This document shows, in pieces, positions 16,473 through 24,897 of a stretch of 64,000 bases of DNA. The notes under the pieces are model-generated. The model searched no databases, was not told where the DNA came from, and saw only the letters and a list, made by a program, of their open reading frames with translations. The number at the start of each line of letters is the position of its first letter. Within the stretch, counting starts at the first letter, position 1. This DNA comes from Streptomyces glaucescens (lineage in GTDB: Bacteria; Actinomycetota; Actinomycetes; Streptomycetales; Streptomycetaceae): NCBI RefSeq assembly GCF_000761215.1, contig NZ_CP009438.1, positions 372,001-436,000 on the forward strand, read 5' to 3'. The position numbers were made by a program, and so were the translations under genes.

Positions 16473-17567
16473 ATGACAACCGTCGGTGTGGAAGAGGAGT
16501 ACCTGCTCGTCGACGTGGCCACGGGAAGGCTCAGCCCGTACGGCGAGAAGGTGCGGGCCGCGGCCGGTCTGGAGCGGTTCGTCGCGGCCGACGAGGTCCA
16601 GCTCGAGCTGCTGCAGGCCCAGGTGGAGGTGGCCACGCCGGTCTGCGGCACGCTGGAGGAGGTCGGCGGGCACCTGCTGCGGCTGCGGCACGCCGTGGCC
16701 CTCGCGGCGGAGACGCACGGCTGCCGCATCATGGCCAGCGGCACCGCCCCCATGGCGCAGGACGCGGCCGTACCGGTCACGGACAAGGCCCGGTACCGGG
16801 CGATGCTGCGGCAGGCGCCCCAGCTGGTGGCGGAGCAGATGGTCAACGGCATGCACGTGCACGTCGCGGTGCCCAGCCGTCGTTCCGGCGTCGAGGTGCT
16901 GAACCGGCTGCGGCCGTGGCTGCCCACGCTGACCGCCATGGGGGCGAACTCCCCGCTGTGGGACGGGCACGACACGGGTTTCGCGAGCTGGCGCACCATC
17001 GTCTTCGACCGGTGGCCCGTCAGCGGCGTCCCGCCGCACTTCGCCGACGACACCGACTACGACCTGCGGATGCGGCGGCTGCTGTCCACCGGCGTGATCG
17101 CCGACAGCGGCCAGCTGTACTGGCAGGCCCGGCTGTGCGAGCGCTACCCCACCGTCGAGGTGCGCTGTGTGGACGTCCAGCCGCGCACCGACGACGCCGT
17201 GATGTTCGCCGGGCTCGTGCGCGGCCTGGTGGAGACGGCCATGCGGGACGCGGGCGCCGGGCGTCCGGCGCCGGAGACGGACCCCGAGCTGCTGAAGGCC
17301 GCCATGTGGCAGGCCGCCCGGCACGGCCTGAGCGGGGACCTGCTCGATCCCGCCGGCCGGCGCTGCCGCGCCGGTGACGTGGTGTACCAGCTCCTCGAAC
17401 GCATCGCGCCCGCGCTCGAGGAGGCCGGTGACACCCGGGAGGTCACCGCGCTCGTCCACCGTCTGATGCAGCACGGCACGGGCGCGGACCGGCAGCGCCA
17501 GACGCTGGCCGACGGCGGCCCCGGTGCCGTGGTCGACATGCTCACCGAGGCCACCGTGATGCCGTGA
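16473..17567 (+). CDS. YbdK-family carboxylate-amine ligase (copy 1)
   Basis: 364 aa. Glutamate-cysteine ligase type 2 superfamily, recognised by [10 protein letters not shown] at the N-terminus, HVHVAVPS (HxH metal/substrate motif), [17 protein letters not shown] and TVEVRCVD. Family members make gamma-glutamyl bonds weakly with Cys, but the physiological substrate is usually unknown. The ATG at 16473 has GGGAAGG five bases upstream and is preferred over GTG 16467. A second, divergent homologue lies at 31972-33126. Confidence 0.85.
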   Translation: MTTVGVEEEYLLVDVATGRLSPYGEKVRAAAGLERFVAADEVQLELLQAQVEVATPVCGTLEEVGGHLLRLRHAVALAAETHGCRIMASGTAPMAQDAAVPVTDKARYRAMLRQAPQLVAEQMVNGMHVHVAVPSRRSGVEVLNRLRPWLPTLTAMGANSPLWDGHDTGFASWRTIVFDRWPVSGVPPHFADDTDYDLRMRRLLSTGVIADSGQLYWQARLCERYPTVEVRCVDVQPRTDDAVMFAGLVRGLVETAMRDAGAGRPAPETDPELLKAAMWQAARHGLSGDLLDPAGRRCRAGDVVYQLLERIAPALEEAGDTREVTALVHRLMQHGTGADRQRQTLADGGPGAVVDMLTEATVMP

Positions 17568-17587
17568 CGGGCCGCGGCCCCGGCGGG

Positions 17588-17833
17588 TCAGGCGCCGAGT
17601 TTGCCGGCCAGGTCGGTGAGGATCCGGGCCAGGTCGCGCACCTCGCCGTCGGTCGGCGCCGGGCCGAGACGGTCCACCAGGTCCCGCCTGGTGATCACGA
17701 GCAGGGCTCCCGCCGGCCCCTCCTCGTCCGGCGCGGCGTGGTCGACCACGTGTGCCCTGCCTTCCAGCAGGACGAGCGCGGCGTCCTCGCTGCGGGCATC
17801 ATGAAGTCGCCTGACATGGGTCTCGTCGATCAT
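17588..17833 (-). CDS. Hypothetical protein, 81 aa
   Basis: From ATG 17833 (MIDETHVRRLHDARSED). Mixed alpha/beta, acidic, no membrane segment. The region LLEGRAHVVDHAAPDEEGPAGALLVITRRDL could be a small beta-sheet domain. Not recognised. Convergent with the ligase gene at its left, divergent from the 89-aa gene. Confidence 0.5.
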   Translation of the reverse strand: MIDETHVRRLHDARSEDAALVLLEGRAHVVDHAAPDEEGPAGALLVITRRDLVDRLGPAPTDGEVRDLARILTDLAGKLGA

Positions 17834-17936
17834 CCGCCGGCCTCCGGTCGTTCGGGGGTTTCCCAGGTGCCTCGGCGGGTGCCCGCCCACGACCAGGTGA
17901 ACCGTTCACCGCAACCAGCCGACGGGGAGTGAACCC

Positions 17937-18206
17937 GTGCCGCAGCCGGACGACGAACTGCTCGCCTTCGACACCAGTGGCCTGGAGGACTGGGACGAGG
18001 GGCGTGCGCGCGCCGCCCTGGACGGCGGTCAGGGCGCCCTGTACCGCAACCATCTGCGGATCGCCCTCCGGCTGGACGCGTGGGCGGAGGCCGAGGGCCG
18101 GCGCACCGACGTGGACGCGCGGTACCGCGCCGGGTACACCCAGGCCCTGCGGGACATGGCCGCGTTCCTCAGGCAGACCTACTACCTCCCCGCGGACACG
18201 GAGTGA
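17937..18206 (+). CDS. Hypothetical protein, 89 aa
   Basis: GTG start with GGGGAG upstream. Acidic, helical (RNHLRIALRLDAWAEAEGRRTDVDARYRAGYTQALRDMAAFLRQTYY), no membrane segment. Not recognised; the repeated heptad-like leucines suggest a helical bundle or an interaction protein. Confidence 0.6.
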   Translation: MPQPDDELLAFDTSGLEDWDEGRARAALDGGQGALYRNHLRIALRLDAWAEAEGRRTDVDARYRAGYTQALRDMAAFLRQTYYLPADTE

Positions 18207-18239
18207 GACACGGCCTGCGCTGCCGCCCCGGTCGTCCGG

Positions 18240-20603
18240 TCAGCCGAGGAGGTGCCGCTGGAGCCAGTCCGCGGCGGCCCGGCGGAACAGCCGCCGGTTG
18301 TCGGCGCGCAGGAAGTCGTGGCCCTCGTTGCGCAGTGTGAGCAGCTCGGCGGCCTGTCCGCGTTCACGTGCCGCCCGCACGAACTGTTCGGACTCCTGCG
18401 GAGGGACGTTGGTGTCGTGTTCGCCGTGGACGGCGAGCACCGGGACGCGCAGCGCGTCGATCCGCGTCATGGGCGACAGCGCGCGCAGCAGCTCGGCGTC
18501 ACGCTCGGGATGCCCGTACTTGTGCGCCGCCGACTGCGCGATCCACGGTTCGGTGCCCTCGAAGAACGTCGCGAAGTCGGACATGCCGCACACCGCGACC
18601 CCCGTGCGGAACAGTTCGGGGTGCCAGACGAGGGAGGCGAACGTGAGGTAGCCCCCGTACGAGCGGCCCATCACGGCGAGCCGCGCCGGATCGGCCGGAC
18701 CGGCCAGGATCGCGTGTGCGGCGCAGTCGGCGACGTCGTCCAGCGCGGCGAACCGGCCGCTGCCCAGATCGGCGTCCACGAACGAGCGTCCATGGCCCGA
18801 GGAGCCGCGCACGTCGGGTGCGAAGATGTCGAGGCCACGACCGAGGATCTCGTGGTACAGCGGGTTGAAGACGGGGCGTTCCTGCTCCTCCGGGCCCCCG
18901 TGCAGATGGATCACGCAGGGGGCCGGTTCGCCGGGGCCGCGGCCCGGCGCGCGGTAGTACCAGCCGTTCAGCGGCAGCCCGTCCCGCGCGGTCAACCGCA
19001 TCTGCACCGGTCGCACGGGCGGGCGGCCCGGCGGCACCGCGTCCTCGTCCCGGGAGGACCAGGGTGTGCGCACCGGTTCGACGCCTTCGGGCAGCCACCA
19101 CAGGCCGGGCCGGCGCTGTGAGCCGGACAGGGCCAGCATCAGCCCCGCCGGGCCGGCCGGCACGACACGGGTGACCACCTCGTGCGGCAGGGGCACGGAC
19201 CGGGACGGGCCGGTGTGGCCCGCGGCGGCCGTGGCCGGTGCGGGCGGCGGCGCGGTGACGACCTCCAGATCGCTCGCGCCCCGGACGTTCCAGGCCAGCA
19301 CGGCCGTGCGGCCGTCGTGCCCGAAGGACAGCAGTTCCAGGTCGCTGCCCGCCCGTTCCGCCACGACCGACCAGCCGTGCGGACGGCCCTCGTCGTCCAG
19401 CCGGGCGGCGAGCAGGGCCGCGAACTCGCGGTCCGCGTCGCTGCGCAGCCACACGGTGTCCGCCCGGGGAGAGAACCGGCCGATCCACGGATCACCGTCG
19501 GCGACCGGCCACACGCAGGTCGTGGCGAGGTCGGCGGTGCGGACCAGCACCGCCTCGCGCCGTCCGCGCGGGCCGCGCCGCAGCAGGGCGAGGCCGCCGT
19601 CGGGGCTGAGGTCGCACACGCGCAGCGTCGCCGCGTCCTTCTCGGCGGCCAGCAGGACGGGGGCGGCCGCGCCGTCGGGGTCGATCAGGTAGGCCGACAG
19701 CCCGTCGCCGAATCCGGCGCTCGGCGTGAGCCGGCCGAGCCGTGCGGCCGGGGACTGCGGGGCCGCTCCCCCGTGCAGACCGGTGAGGAGCGCGGTGACC
19801 CGCGGGCGGGGCGCCGCGGTGCCGCCCTGCGGCGCCGTCCTGGGCCGTGTCGCGGTGAGGGGGCTGGGCCCGAGGAGCACGGCCTCGCCCTCGTGTCCGG
19901 ACCAGCCGGCCGGCAGCCGGCCGCCGGACCCGCCGCTCTCGCCGGTCTCGGCCGGGATCTCGGGGACGGGGGCCGGCTGCAGGCCCGTCGGGACGGCCAC
20001 GGTCACCGCGACGGCCGACCCGTCGTGCGCCCAGCAGCCCAGGTAGGCCGTGGTGCCGGGCTCGGCTCCGGCGAGGATGCGGCGGCCGGTCCCGTCGGGG
20101 CGTACGCACAGCACGCGTGAGTGCTCGCCGCCGCCGGGGGCCGTGGTGTACGCGATCCAGCGGCCGTCCGGTGACCAGGAGACCTCGCGCACCGGGTCCG
20201 GTCCGGCGTCCAGCAGCCGCACCTCGCCGCCGTCCACGGGTCCCGTCCAGAGCTGGGGCACTCCCCCGCGGTCGCAGATGAAGGCTACGCGGGTGCCGGC
20301 CGGGTCGGCCGACGGGTACCAGCAGCCGTGCGCGGTGAGCCGTGTCGTGGCGTCCCGCGGGCCGGAGGCGTCGGTGAGCGGAACGAGGGCGGGGGCGGCC
20401 TGGGCGAGGCCCCTGCCGCCGTCCGTGTCCGGCACCGTCGCGGCGGGCCGGCGCGGCGCCAGGAACGCCGCGCGCTCGCGCCGTCCGGGGTCCGCCGCGC
20501 CGGTGCCCGCCACGCCGTCCGTGCCGCTTGCGGTGTCCGTGCCGGTCACCCCGTCCGTGCCGGTCACGTCCTGCGTGCCGTCCGCGACGCGTGCGTCGGT
20601 CAT
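18240..20603 (-). CDS. S9-family (prolyl oligopeptidase type) peptidase
   Basis: 787 aa. An N-terminal beta-propeller region of TolB/WD-like blades (about 80-510, e.g. SWSPDGRWIAY) is followed by an alpha/beta-hydrolase domain with nucleophile GRSYGGY, acid GEHDTNVP and histidine EGHDF, plus the oxyanion motif HLHGGPEEQE. No signal peptide, so cytosolic. The first 60 residues are a Thr/Gly/Ala low-complexity leader (DGVTGTDTASGTDGVAGTG). ATG 20603 overlaps the stop of the amidotransferase gene, so the two are translationally coupled and may act on the same small peptide. Confidence 0.88.
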   Translation of the reverse strand: MTDARVADGTQDVTGTDGVTGTDTASGTDGVAGTGAADPGRRERAAFLAPRRPAATVPDTDGGRGLAQAAPALVPLTDASGPRDATTRLTAHGCWYPSADPAGTRVAFICDRGGVPQLWTGPVDGGEVRLLDAGPDPVREVSWSPDGRWIAYTTAPGGGEHSRVLCVRPDGTGRRILAGAEPGTTAYLGCWAHDGSAVAVTVAVPTGLQPAPVPEIPAETGESGGSGGRLPAGWSGHEGEAVLLGPSPLTATRPRTAPQGGTAAPRPRVTALLTGLHGGAAPQSPAARLGRLTPSAGFGDGLSAYLIDPDGAAAPVLLAAEKDAATLRVCDLSPDGGLALLRRGPRGRREAVLVRTADLATTCVWPVADGDPWIGRFSPRADTVWLRSDADREFAALLAARLDDEGRPHGWSVVAERAGSDLELLSFGHDGRTAVLAWNVRGASDLEVVTAPPPAPATAAAGHTGPSRSVPLPHEVVTRVVPAGPAGLMLALSGSQRRPGLWWLPEGVEPVRTPWSSRDEDAVPPGRPPVRPVQMRLTARDGLPLNGWYYRAPGRGPGEPAPCVIHLHGGPEEQERPVFNPLYHEILGRGLDIFAPDVRGSSGHGRSFVDADLGSGRFAALDDVADCAAHAILAGPADPARLAVMGRSYGGYLTFASLVWHPELFRTGVAVCGMSDFATFFEGTEPWIAQSAAHKYGHPERDAELLRALSPMTRIDALRVPVLAVHGEHDTNVPPQESEQFVRAARERGQAAELLTLRNEGHDFLRADNRRLFRRAAADWLQRHLLG

Positions 20604-22381
20604 ATTCCGTGCGTCTGAAGCCATATCTCCAACAGGGCCACCTGCCACAGGGCGTTCGCCCCGCGCCGGGTGCGGTGCTCGTCGGGGGCCGCCAGGAGTT
20701 CGGCGAGGTACGAGTCCTGGTAGAGCCCGCGCCGCTTCGCCTCCGGGGCCTGGAGTGCCTCCCGGACCCGTTCCAGGACAGGTCCGGCCATGTGGGTGAT
20801 GGCCGGGACCGGGAAGTACCCCTTCGGCCGGTCGACCACCTCGTGGGGCAGCAGTTTGCGGCCCGCGTCCTTCAGGACGCCCTTGCCGCCGTCGGCCAGT
20901 TTCAGCTCCGGCGGGCAGGCGGCCGCGAGCTCCACCAGTTCATGGTCCAGGAAGGGCACCCGGGCTTCCAGTCCCCAGTCCATGGTCATGTTGTCGACCC
21001 GCTTGACGGGATCGTCCACGAGCATGACGTGCGTGTCGAGCCGCAGTGCGGCGTCGAGCGCGGTCTCGGCCCCCGGCGCCGCCATGTGCTCCCGCACGAA
21101 ACGGGTGGCGACGTCGTCCGGCGGGAGCATCTCCGGCCGCAGCACCCGGGAGAGGTCGGCGTGGGAGCGGTCGAAGTACGTCTCGGCGTACCTGTCGGCC
21201 GCCCCCTCGCGGGAGGGCTCGGCCAGCGCCGGGTACCAGTGGTAGCCGGCGAAGACCTCGTCGGCCCCCTGCCCGCTCTGGACGACCTTCACCTCCTTGG
21301 CCACCTGCTCGGACAGCAGGTGGAAGGCGACGACGTCATGACTGATCATCGGCTCGCTCATCGCCGCGATCGCTCCGTCGAGCGCCGTCGGCAGGCGGTC
21401 GGAGGGCACCATCAGCCGGTGGTGGTCGGTGGCGAACTCCTTGGCGATGAGGTCGGAGTACTCGAACTCGTCGCCCTCGGCGCCGCCCTCCGACTCGAAG
21501 CCCACGCTGAACGTGGCGAGATCCCGCTGTCCCTCGTCGGCCAGCAGCGCGACGATGAGGCTGGAGTCCAGGCCCCCGGAGAGCAGCACGCCCACGGGCA
21601 CGTCGGAGACCATCCGGCGGCGTACGGCGGTGCGCAGCGCGTCGAGCACCGCGTCCCGCCACTCGGTCGGGCTCATGTCGGCGTACTCGGGGCGGCGGGT
21701 GTACGACGGCTGCCAGTAGCGGTGGTCCTGGTGGCTGCCGTCCGGCTCCACCACGCGTACGGTGGCCGGCGGCAGCTTGCGCACGCCGTTGAGCACGGTC
21801 CGGGGTGCCGCCACGGTCGCGTGCCAGCTGAGGTACTGGTGGACGGCGACCGGGTCGAGGGACGTGTCGACCTCCCCGCCCGCGAGCAGCGCCGGGAGCG
21901 AGGAGGCGAACCGCAGGCGTCCGGGGCCCTCGGCCAGGTAGAGCGGCTTGATGCCGAGCCGGTCGCGCCCCAGGACCAGCCGGCCGGTCCGGTGCTCGAA
22001 GATCGCGAACGCGAACATGCCGTAGAAGTGGTCGACGCAGGCGGTCCCCCACTGCCGGTACGCGTGCAGGACGACCTCGGTGTCGGAGGTCGACCGGAAG
22101 CGGTGGCCGAGGCGCCGCAGCTCCTCGCTCAGTTCACGGTAGTTGTAGATGCATCCGTTGAAGACACCGGTGACCTCGTCGTCGGCGTCCGTCATCGGCT
22201 GGGCCCCGAGGTCGGACAGGTCGATGATCTTCAGCCGGCGGTGGGCCAGGGCCACGGGGCCGCGCGACCAGATGCCCTCGCCGTCCGGGCCGCGGGCGGC
22301 GAGCCGGTCGCTCATGCGCTGCACGGCCGCGAGATCGGGCCGCTCACCGTCGAAGCGTATTTCTCCGCTGAGGCCGCACAT
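20600..22381 (-). CDS. Glutamine-dependent amidotransferase, N-acetylglutaminylglutamine amide type
   Basis: 593 aa. Class II glutamine amidotransferase with catalytic Cys2 (MCGLSGE) and a C-terminal asparagine-synthetase domain with the PP-loop LLSGGLDSS. The overall pattern (GEIRFDG, GPDGEGIWSRG, ALAHRRLKIIDLS) is that of N-acetylglutaminylglutamine amidotransferases that finish synthesis of the osmolyte NAGGN; plain AsnB is the alternative. The NAGGN synthetase partner is not in the window. A GTG precedes the ATG, but Cys2 must follow the start, so 22381 is chosen; GGGAGGT lies 8 bases upstream. Confidence 0.82.
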   Translation of the reverse strand: MCGLSGEIRFDGERPDLAAVQRMSDRLAARGPDGEGIWSRGPVALAHRRLKIIDLSDLGAQPMTDADDEVTGVFNGCIYNYRELSEELRRLGHRFRSTSDTEVVLHAYRQWGTACVDHFYGMFAFAIFEHRTGRLVLGRDRLGIKPLYLAEGPGRLRFASSLPALLAGGEVDTSLDPVAVHQYLSWHATVAAPRTVLNGVRKLPPATVRVVEPDGSHQDHRYWQPSYTRRPEYADMSPTEWRDAVLDALRTAVRRRMVSDVPVGVLLSGGLDSSLIVALLADEGQRDLATFSVGFESEGGAEGDEFEYSDLIAKEFATDHHRLMVPSDRLPTALDGAIAAMSEPMISHDVVAFHLLSEQVAKEVKVVQSGQGADEVFAGYHWYPALAEPSREGAADRYAETYFDRSHADLSRVLRPEMLPPDDVATRFVREHMAAPGAETALDAALRLDTHVMLVDDPVKRVDNMTMDWGLEARVPFLDHELVELAAACPPELKLADGGKGVLKDAGRKLLPHEVVDRPKGYFPVPAITHMAGPVLERVREALQAPEAKRRGLYQDSYLAELLAAPDEHRTRRGANALWQVALLEIWLQTHGI

Positions 22382-22575
22382 CACGCACCACCTCCCCGGC
22401 GCGTGTCGGCGGTCCGCGCCCCTGGCGGGGGCGTGGAACTGCCGGTCGGAACCTGGGTCGGGCTGGTCGACATGTGCTGTTTCTCCTCACGGGAACTCAC
22501 GGCTACGGACCGTGCCCTCCGAGTTCCCTGATGACCATCGAATAAGCATCCGTCGCTCTGGTGACACCCCCCGCG

Positions 22576-23265
22576 TCACAGGTGAGCGGCGGTTCGCCGC
22601 AGAAGCCTCCGGCCGAGGACGACGCCGCCGACGGCGATCAGCGCCACGACGAGCCGGCCCGCGCGGGGTGACGACGGGCCGCGCGCCGGTGCGAGGTCGC
22701 GCAGCCGGTCGAAGCCGCTGAGCGGCACACCGAGCACCGCGTTCCCGGGCGGACGGCGCGGCACGGCGGGGTGCGGGTGGGTCGGGGCGGTTCGGCGTAC
22801 GGCCTCCCAGGCGGCACCGAGGCGCCGCAGCTGCCGGTCCCCCAGCGCGTCACGCAGCCGCGGCAGGAGCACGTCCTCCTCGTCGCGGATGTCCTCGCGG
22901 ATGAGGACGAAGGCCTCCTCGATCCACGCGTCGCGCCGGGGATCGTCCGGGTCCGCCTTCTCGACCCGGGCCAGCAGGTCGTTGATGGCCTGGTGCTCCT
23001 CCTCGACCTGGGCGGTCAGCTCCTCCCCGGCCGGCGACACCCGGCGCAGCACCGGCCACAGCACGGTCTCCTCGGCGAAGGCGTGGCTGAAGACCAACTG
23101 GACGATGTCCTGCCACAGGCGCTCGCGACGCGGGTCGGCCGCGCCGGCCGCGAGCCAGTCGTCCATCAGCCGGTCGAGGGTGGCGTGGTCCCGGCGCTGC
23201 CGCAGCAGAATGCTGCCTTTCCCTCCCAGGTCGGCAGCACTCCGCTCGGCGATGGACTGGGTCAC
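22576..23265 (-). CDS. Hemerythrin HHE-domain protein with C-terminal membrane anchor
   Basis: 229 aa. The four-helix HHE domain (20-145) carries expected iron ligands: H27 in RRDHATLD, SHAFAEETVLWP, EEEHQAIND and DIRDEEDVLLPRL. A Pro-rich linker and a hydrophobic end (LVVALIAVGGVVLGRRLL, about 205-222) suggest a tail anchor. Probably an O2/NO or oxidative-stress sensor or scavenger. Its start overlaps the stop of the 54-aa gene. Confidence 0.82.
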   Translation of the reverse strand: MTQSIAERSAADLGGKGSILLRQRRDHATLDRLMDDWLAAGAADPRRERLWQDIVQLVFSHAFAEETVLWPVLRRVSPAGEELTAQVEEEHQAINDLLARVEKADPDDPRRDAWIEEAFVLIREDIRDEEDVLLPRLRDALGDRQLRRLGAAWEAVRRTAPTHPHPAVPRRPPGNAVLGVPLSGFDRLRDLAPARGPSSPRAGRLVVALIAVGGVVLGRRLLRRTAAHL

Positions 23266-23426
23266 GGCGCCTCCTCCGGCGGCAGCGCCTCGCCCTCGGC
23301 GTCCTCGGGACGGGCCGTCGTCTCCTCGTCCCCGGTGCGGCTGGTGTCCTCCTCGGGGGGCACGTCGCGTTCGCCGGTGACCTGCTCCAGCGGGTGGCTC
23401 ATGTCCTGGTCGTTCGGCTCGGACAT
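23262..23426 (-). CDS. Small acidic disordered protein, 54 aa
   Basis: From ATG 23426 (MSEPNDQDMSHPLEQVTGERDVPPEED). Rich in Glu/Asp/Thr/Pro with no hydrophobic core, so likely disordered. ATGA overlap with the hemerythrin gene implies co-expression. Similar in style to the 47-aa protein at 15652-15795. Confidence 0.65.
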   Translation of the reverse strand: MSEPNDQDMSHPLEQVTGERDVPPEEDTSRTGDEETTARPEDAEGEALPPEEAP

Positions 23427-23557
23427 CGTCGGCTCCTCACCTCGGTCGCTTGCAGCTCGCCGAGTACCCAGCCGGAGCCGGGCCATGAGCCGGCGCCCCG
23501 GGCGTCCCGGCCGGGCCGCGGGCGTGCGGCGTCCCGGCACCGTGCGGGACGGCCCGG

Positions 23558-24088
23558 TCAGGCGGCGGGCGCGGTCCAGGGGTTCGGCGTCAGGGCCGCC
23601 AGCCGTTTGATGTCACGCCGTACGACGTGGAGCGGGATCACTCCGAAGATCCCGAAGGACATGTCGATCAGCGTCCACCCGAAGGGAATGCCGCGCAGGG
23701 GGCCGCAGACCAGCGCCAGCGGGATGACGCCGGCGCAGGCGATCATGCCGAACTCGACGACCCAGATGTTGCGCACGGGGTCGCGGTAGGGGCCGAGGAA
23801 GGCGACCGCGATGACGAGGTGGGCGAAGGCCAGCCAGTCGGTGCCGTAGAGCACGAACGGGTAGCGGGCGTCCACGGTGTCGAGCCCGTCACGGACGTGC
23901 TCGATCCACCCCGTCAGCCCCGGCAGGTACTCGGACGCGGACAGCGCCCGCAGTGCCGCCTCGGTCCAGCGCAGCTCGTGCACCAGGGGGAACGCCGTGA
24001 CTCCGCTCAGCACCAGGCAGACGACGAAGAGGACCAGCCAGGCACGTATGCGCCTCAACAGGGCGGCTCTGCCGCTCGTATCACTCAT
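23558..24088 (-). CDS. Four-helix membrane protein, 176 aa
   Basis: From ATG 24088. Predicted transmembrane segments near 14-33, 75-95, 105-130 and 135-155. Motifs VRNIWVVEFGMIACAGVIP and FGWTLIDMSFGIFGVIPL are typical of a conserved bacterial membrane family of unknown function. Upstream lies the palindrome at 24110-24123. Confidence 0.7.
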   Translation of the reverse strand: MSDTSGRAALLRRIRAWLVLFVVCLVLSGVTAFPLVHELRWTEAALRALSASEYLPGLTGWIEHVRDGLDTVDARYPFVLYGTDWLAFAHLVIAVAFLGPYRDPVRNIWVVEFGMIACAGVIPLALVCGPLRGIPFGWTLIDMSFGIFGVIPLHVVRRDIKRLAALTPNPWTAPAA

Positions 24089-24109
24089 GCCGGCAGCGTA
24101 CGCCTGGAA

Positions 24110-24123
24110 TTGAACATGTTCAA
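24110..24123. promoter_or_regulatory. 14-bp perfect palindrome, candidate operator
   Basis: TTGAACATGTTCAA lies 22 bases upstream of the ATG at 24088 and overlaps the stop codon of the preceding gene. It is A/T-rich against a 70+% GC background. It could bind a dimeric HTH regulator; the LexA box needs a 4-base spacer (GAAC-N4-GTTC) and does not fit. Confidence 0.45.
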
Positions 24124-24797
24124 AAGTGGGGTGGCGTGGAGCCGGCCCCCGACGGGCCCGCCGCCGGGCCGTCGCAGTGGTCCCGCGGCCGTCCGCGGCG
24201 GCCACGCGGCCGGTCCTGGTGGCGCAGGCAGGACGTGACGACCACGAACGGCCAGACGGACTGAAGGAACGTCACCAGCCGCTCGGCCACCCCGATGGCC
24301 CCGCCGTGCTGACGCGCCTCCACCAGGAACCAGACCGCGCCGGCGCCCATCAGCGCGGTCGCGAGGAGCGCGGGCCCGGGCCGCAGCCCCCAGGGGACCG
24401 CGGTCCCCCGGCGGCCGGCGGCCAGGAGGGGCCACAGCGCCAGCAGGGCGAAGCCGGCCGCCGCGAGGGAGCCGTGGCGCAGGGACCCGCCACTGCCGGG
24501 CACCGGGACCACCGCGACCGCCAGCGCCGCCACCCCGCCGCCGCCCAGCGCCAGCCGGCCGGCGCGGGCCGCCGGACGCAGCGCCCAGGCGGTGAGCAGA
24601 TGGCAGACGCCCAGTGCGGCCAGCGCCCCGGTCATCACCCAGAACCCCGCCGCCCCGTAGGCGGCAAGGACGCTGATCGTCTGCGTCACCGGGTCGTAGG
24701 CGGGCCCCTCGGGCAGCGCCGCGACCGTCCATCCGGCGACCAGCACGAGCGGCGCACACCCTGACGGCACCAACGCCCATGTGGGAACAGGTCGCAT
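24120..24797 (-). CDS. DUF998 membrane protein
   Basis: 225 aa, about six transmembrane segments. The DUF998 signature is visible early (YDPVTQTISVLAAYGAAGFWVMTGAL). The family has no established activity. The C-terminal 35 residues are Arg/Pro-rich and cytosolic. 31 bases separate its stop from the next start, so it may be transcribed with the 176-aa gene. Confidence 0.75.
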   Translation of the reverse strand: MRPVPTWALVPSGCAPLVLVAGWTVAALPEGPAYDPVTQTISVLAAYGAAGFWVMTGALAALGVCHLLTAWALRPAARAGRLALGGGGVAALAVAVVPVPGSGGSLRHGSLAAAGFALLALWPLLAAGRRGTAVPWGLRPGPALLATALMGAGAVWFLVEARQHGGAIGVAERLVTFLQSVWPFVVVTSCLRHQDRPRGRRGRPRDHCDGPAAGPSGAGSTPPHF

Positions 24798-24897
24798 CGG
24801 AACACCATAGATGCACCTGTTTCACCTGAATCCCGACCTCGGGTGACGCGGGCGCGTCGGGGAACTCCCCGGCCCCGGCGGCCGACGCGTGCGCCGG

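Noticed and set aside
24110-24123. LexA (SOS) box
   Set aside because: The actinobacterial LexA box needs GAAC-N4-GTTC; here only 2 bases separate GAAC and GTTC.
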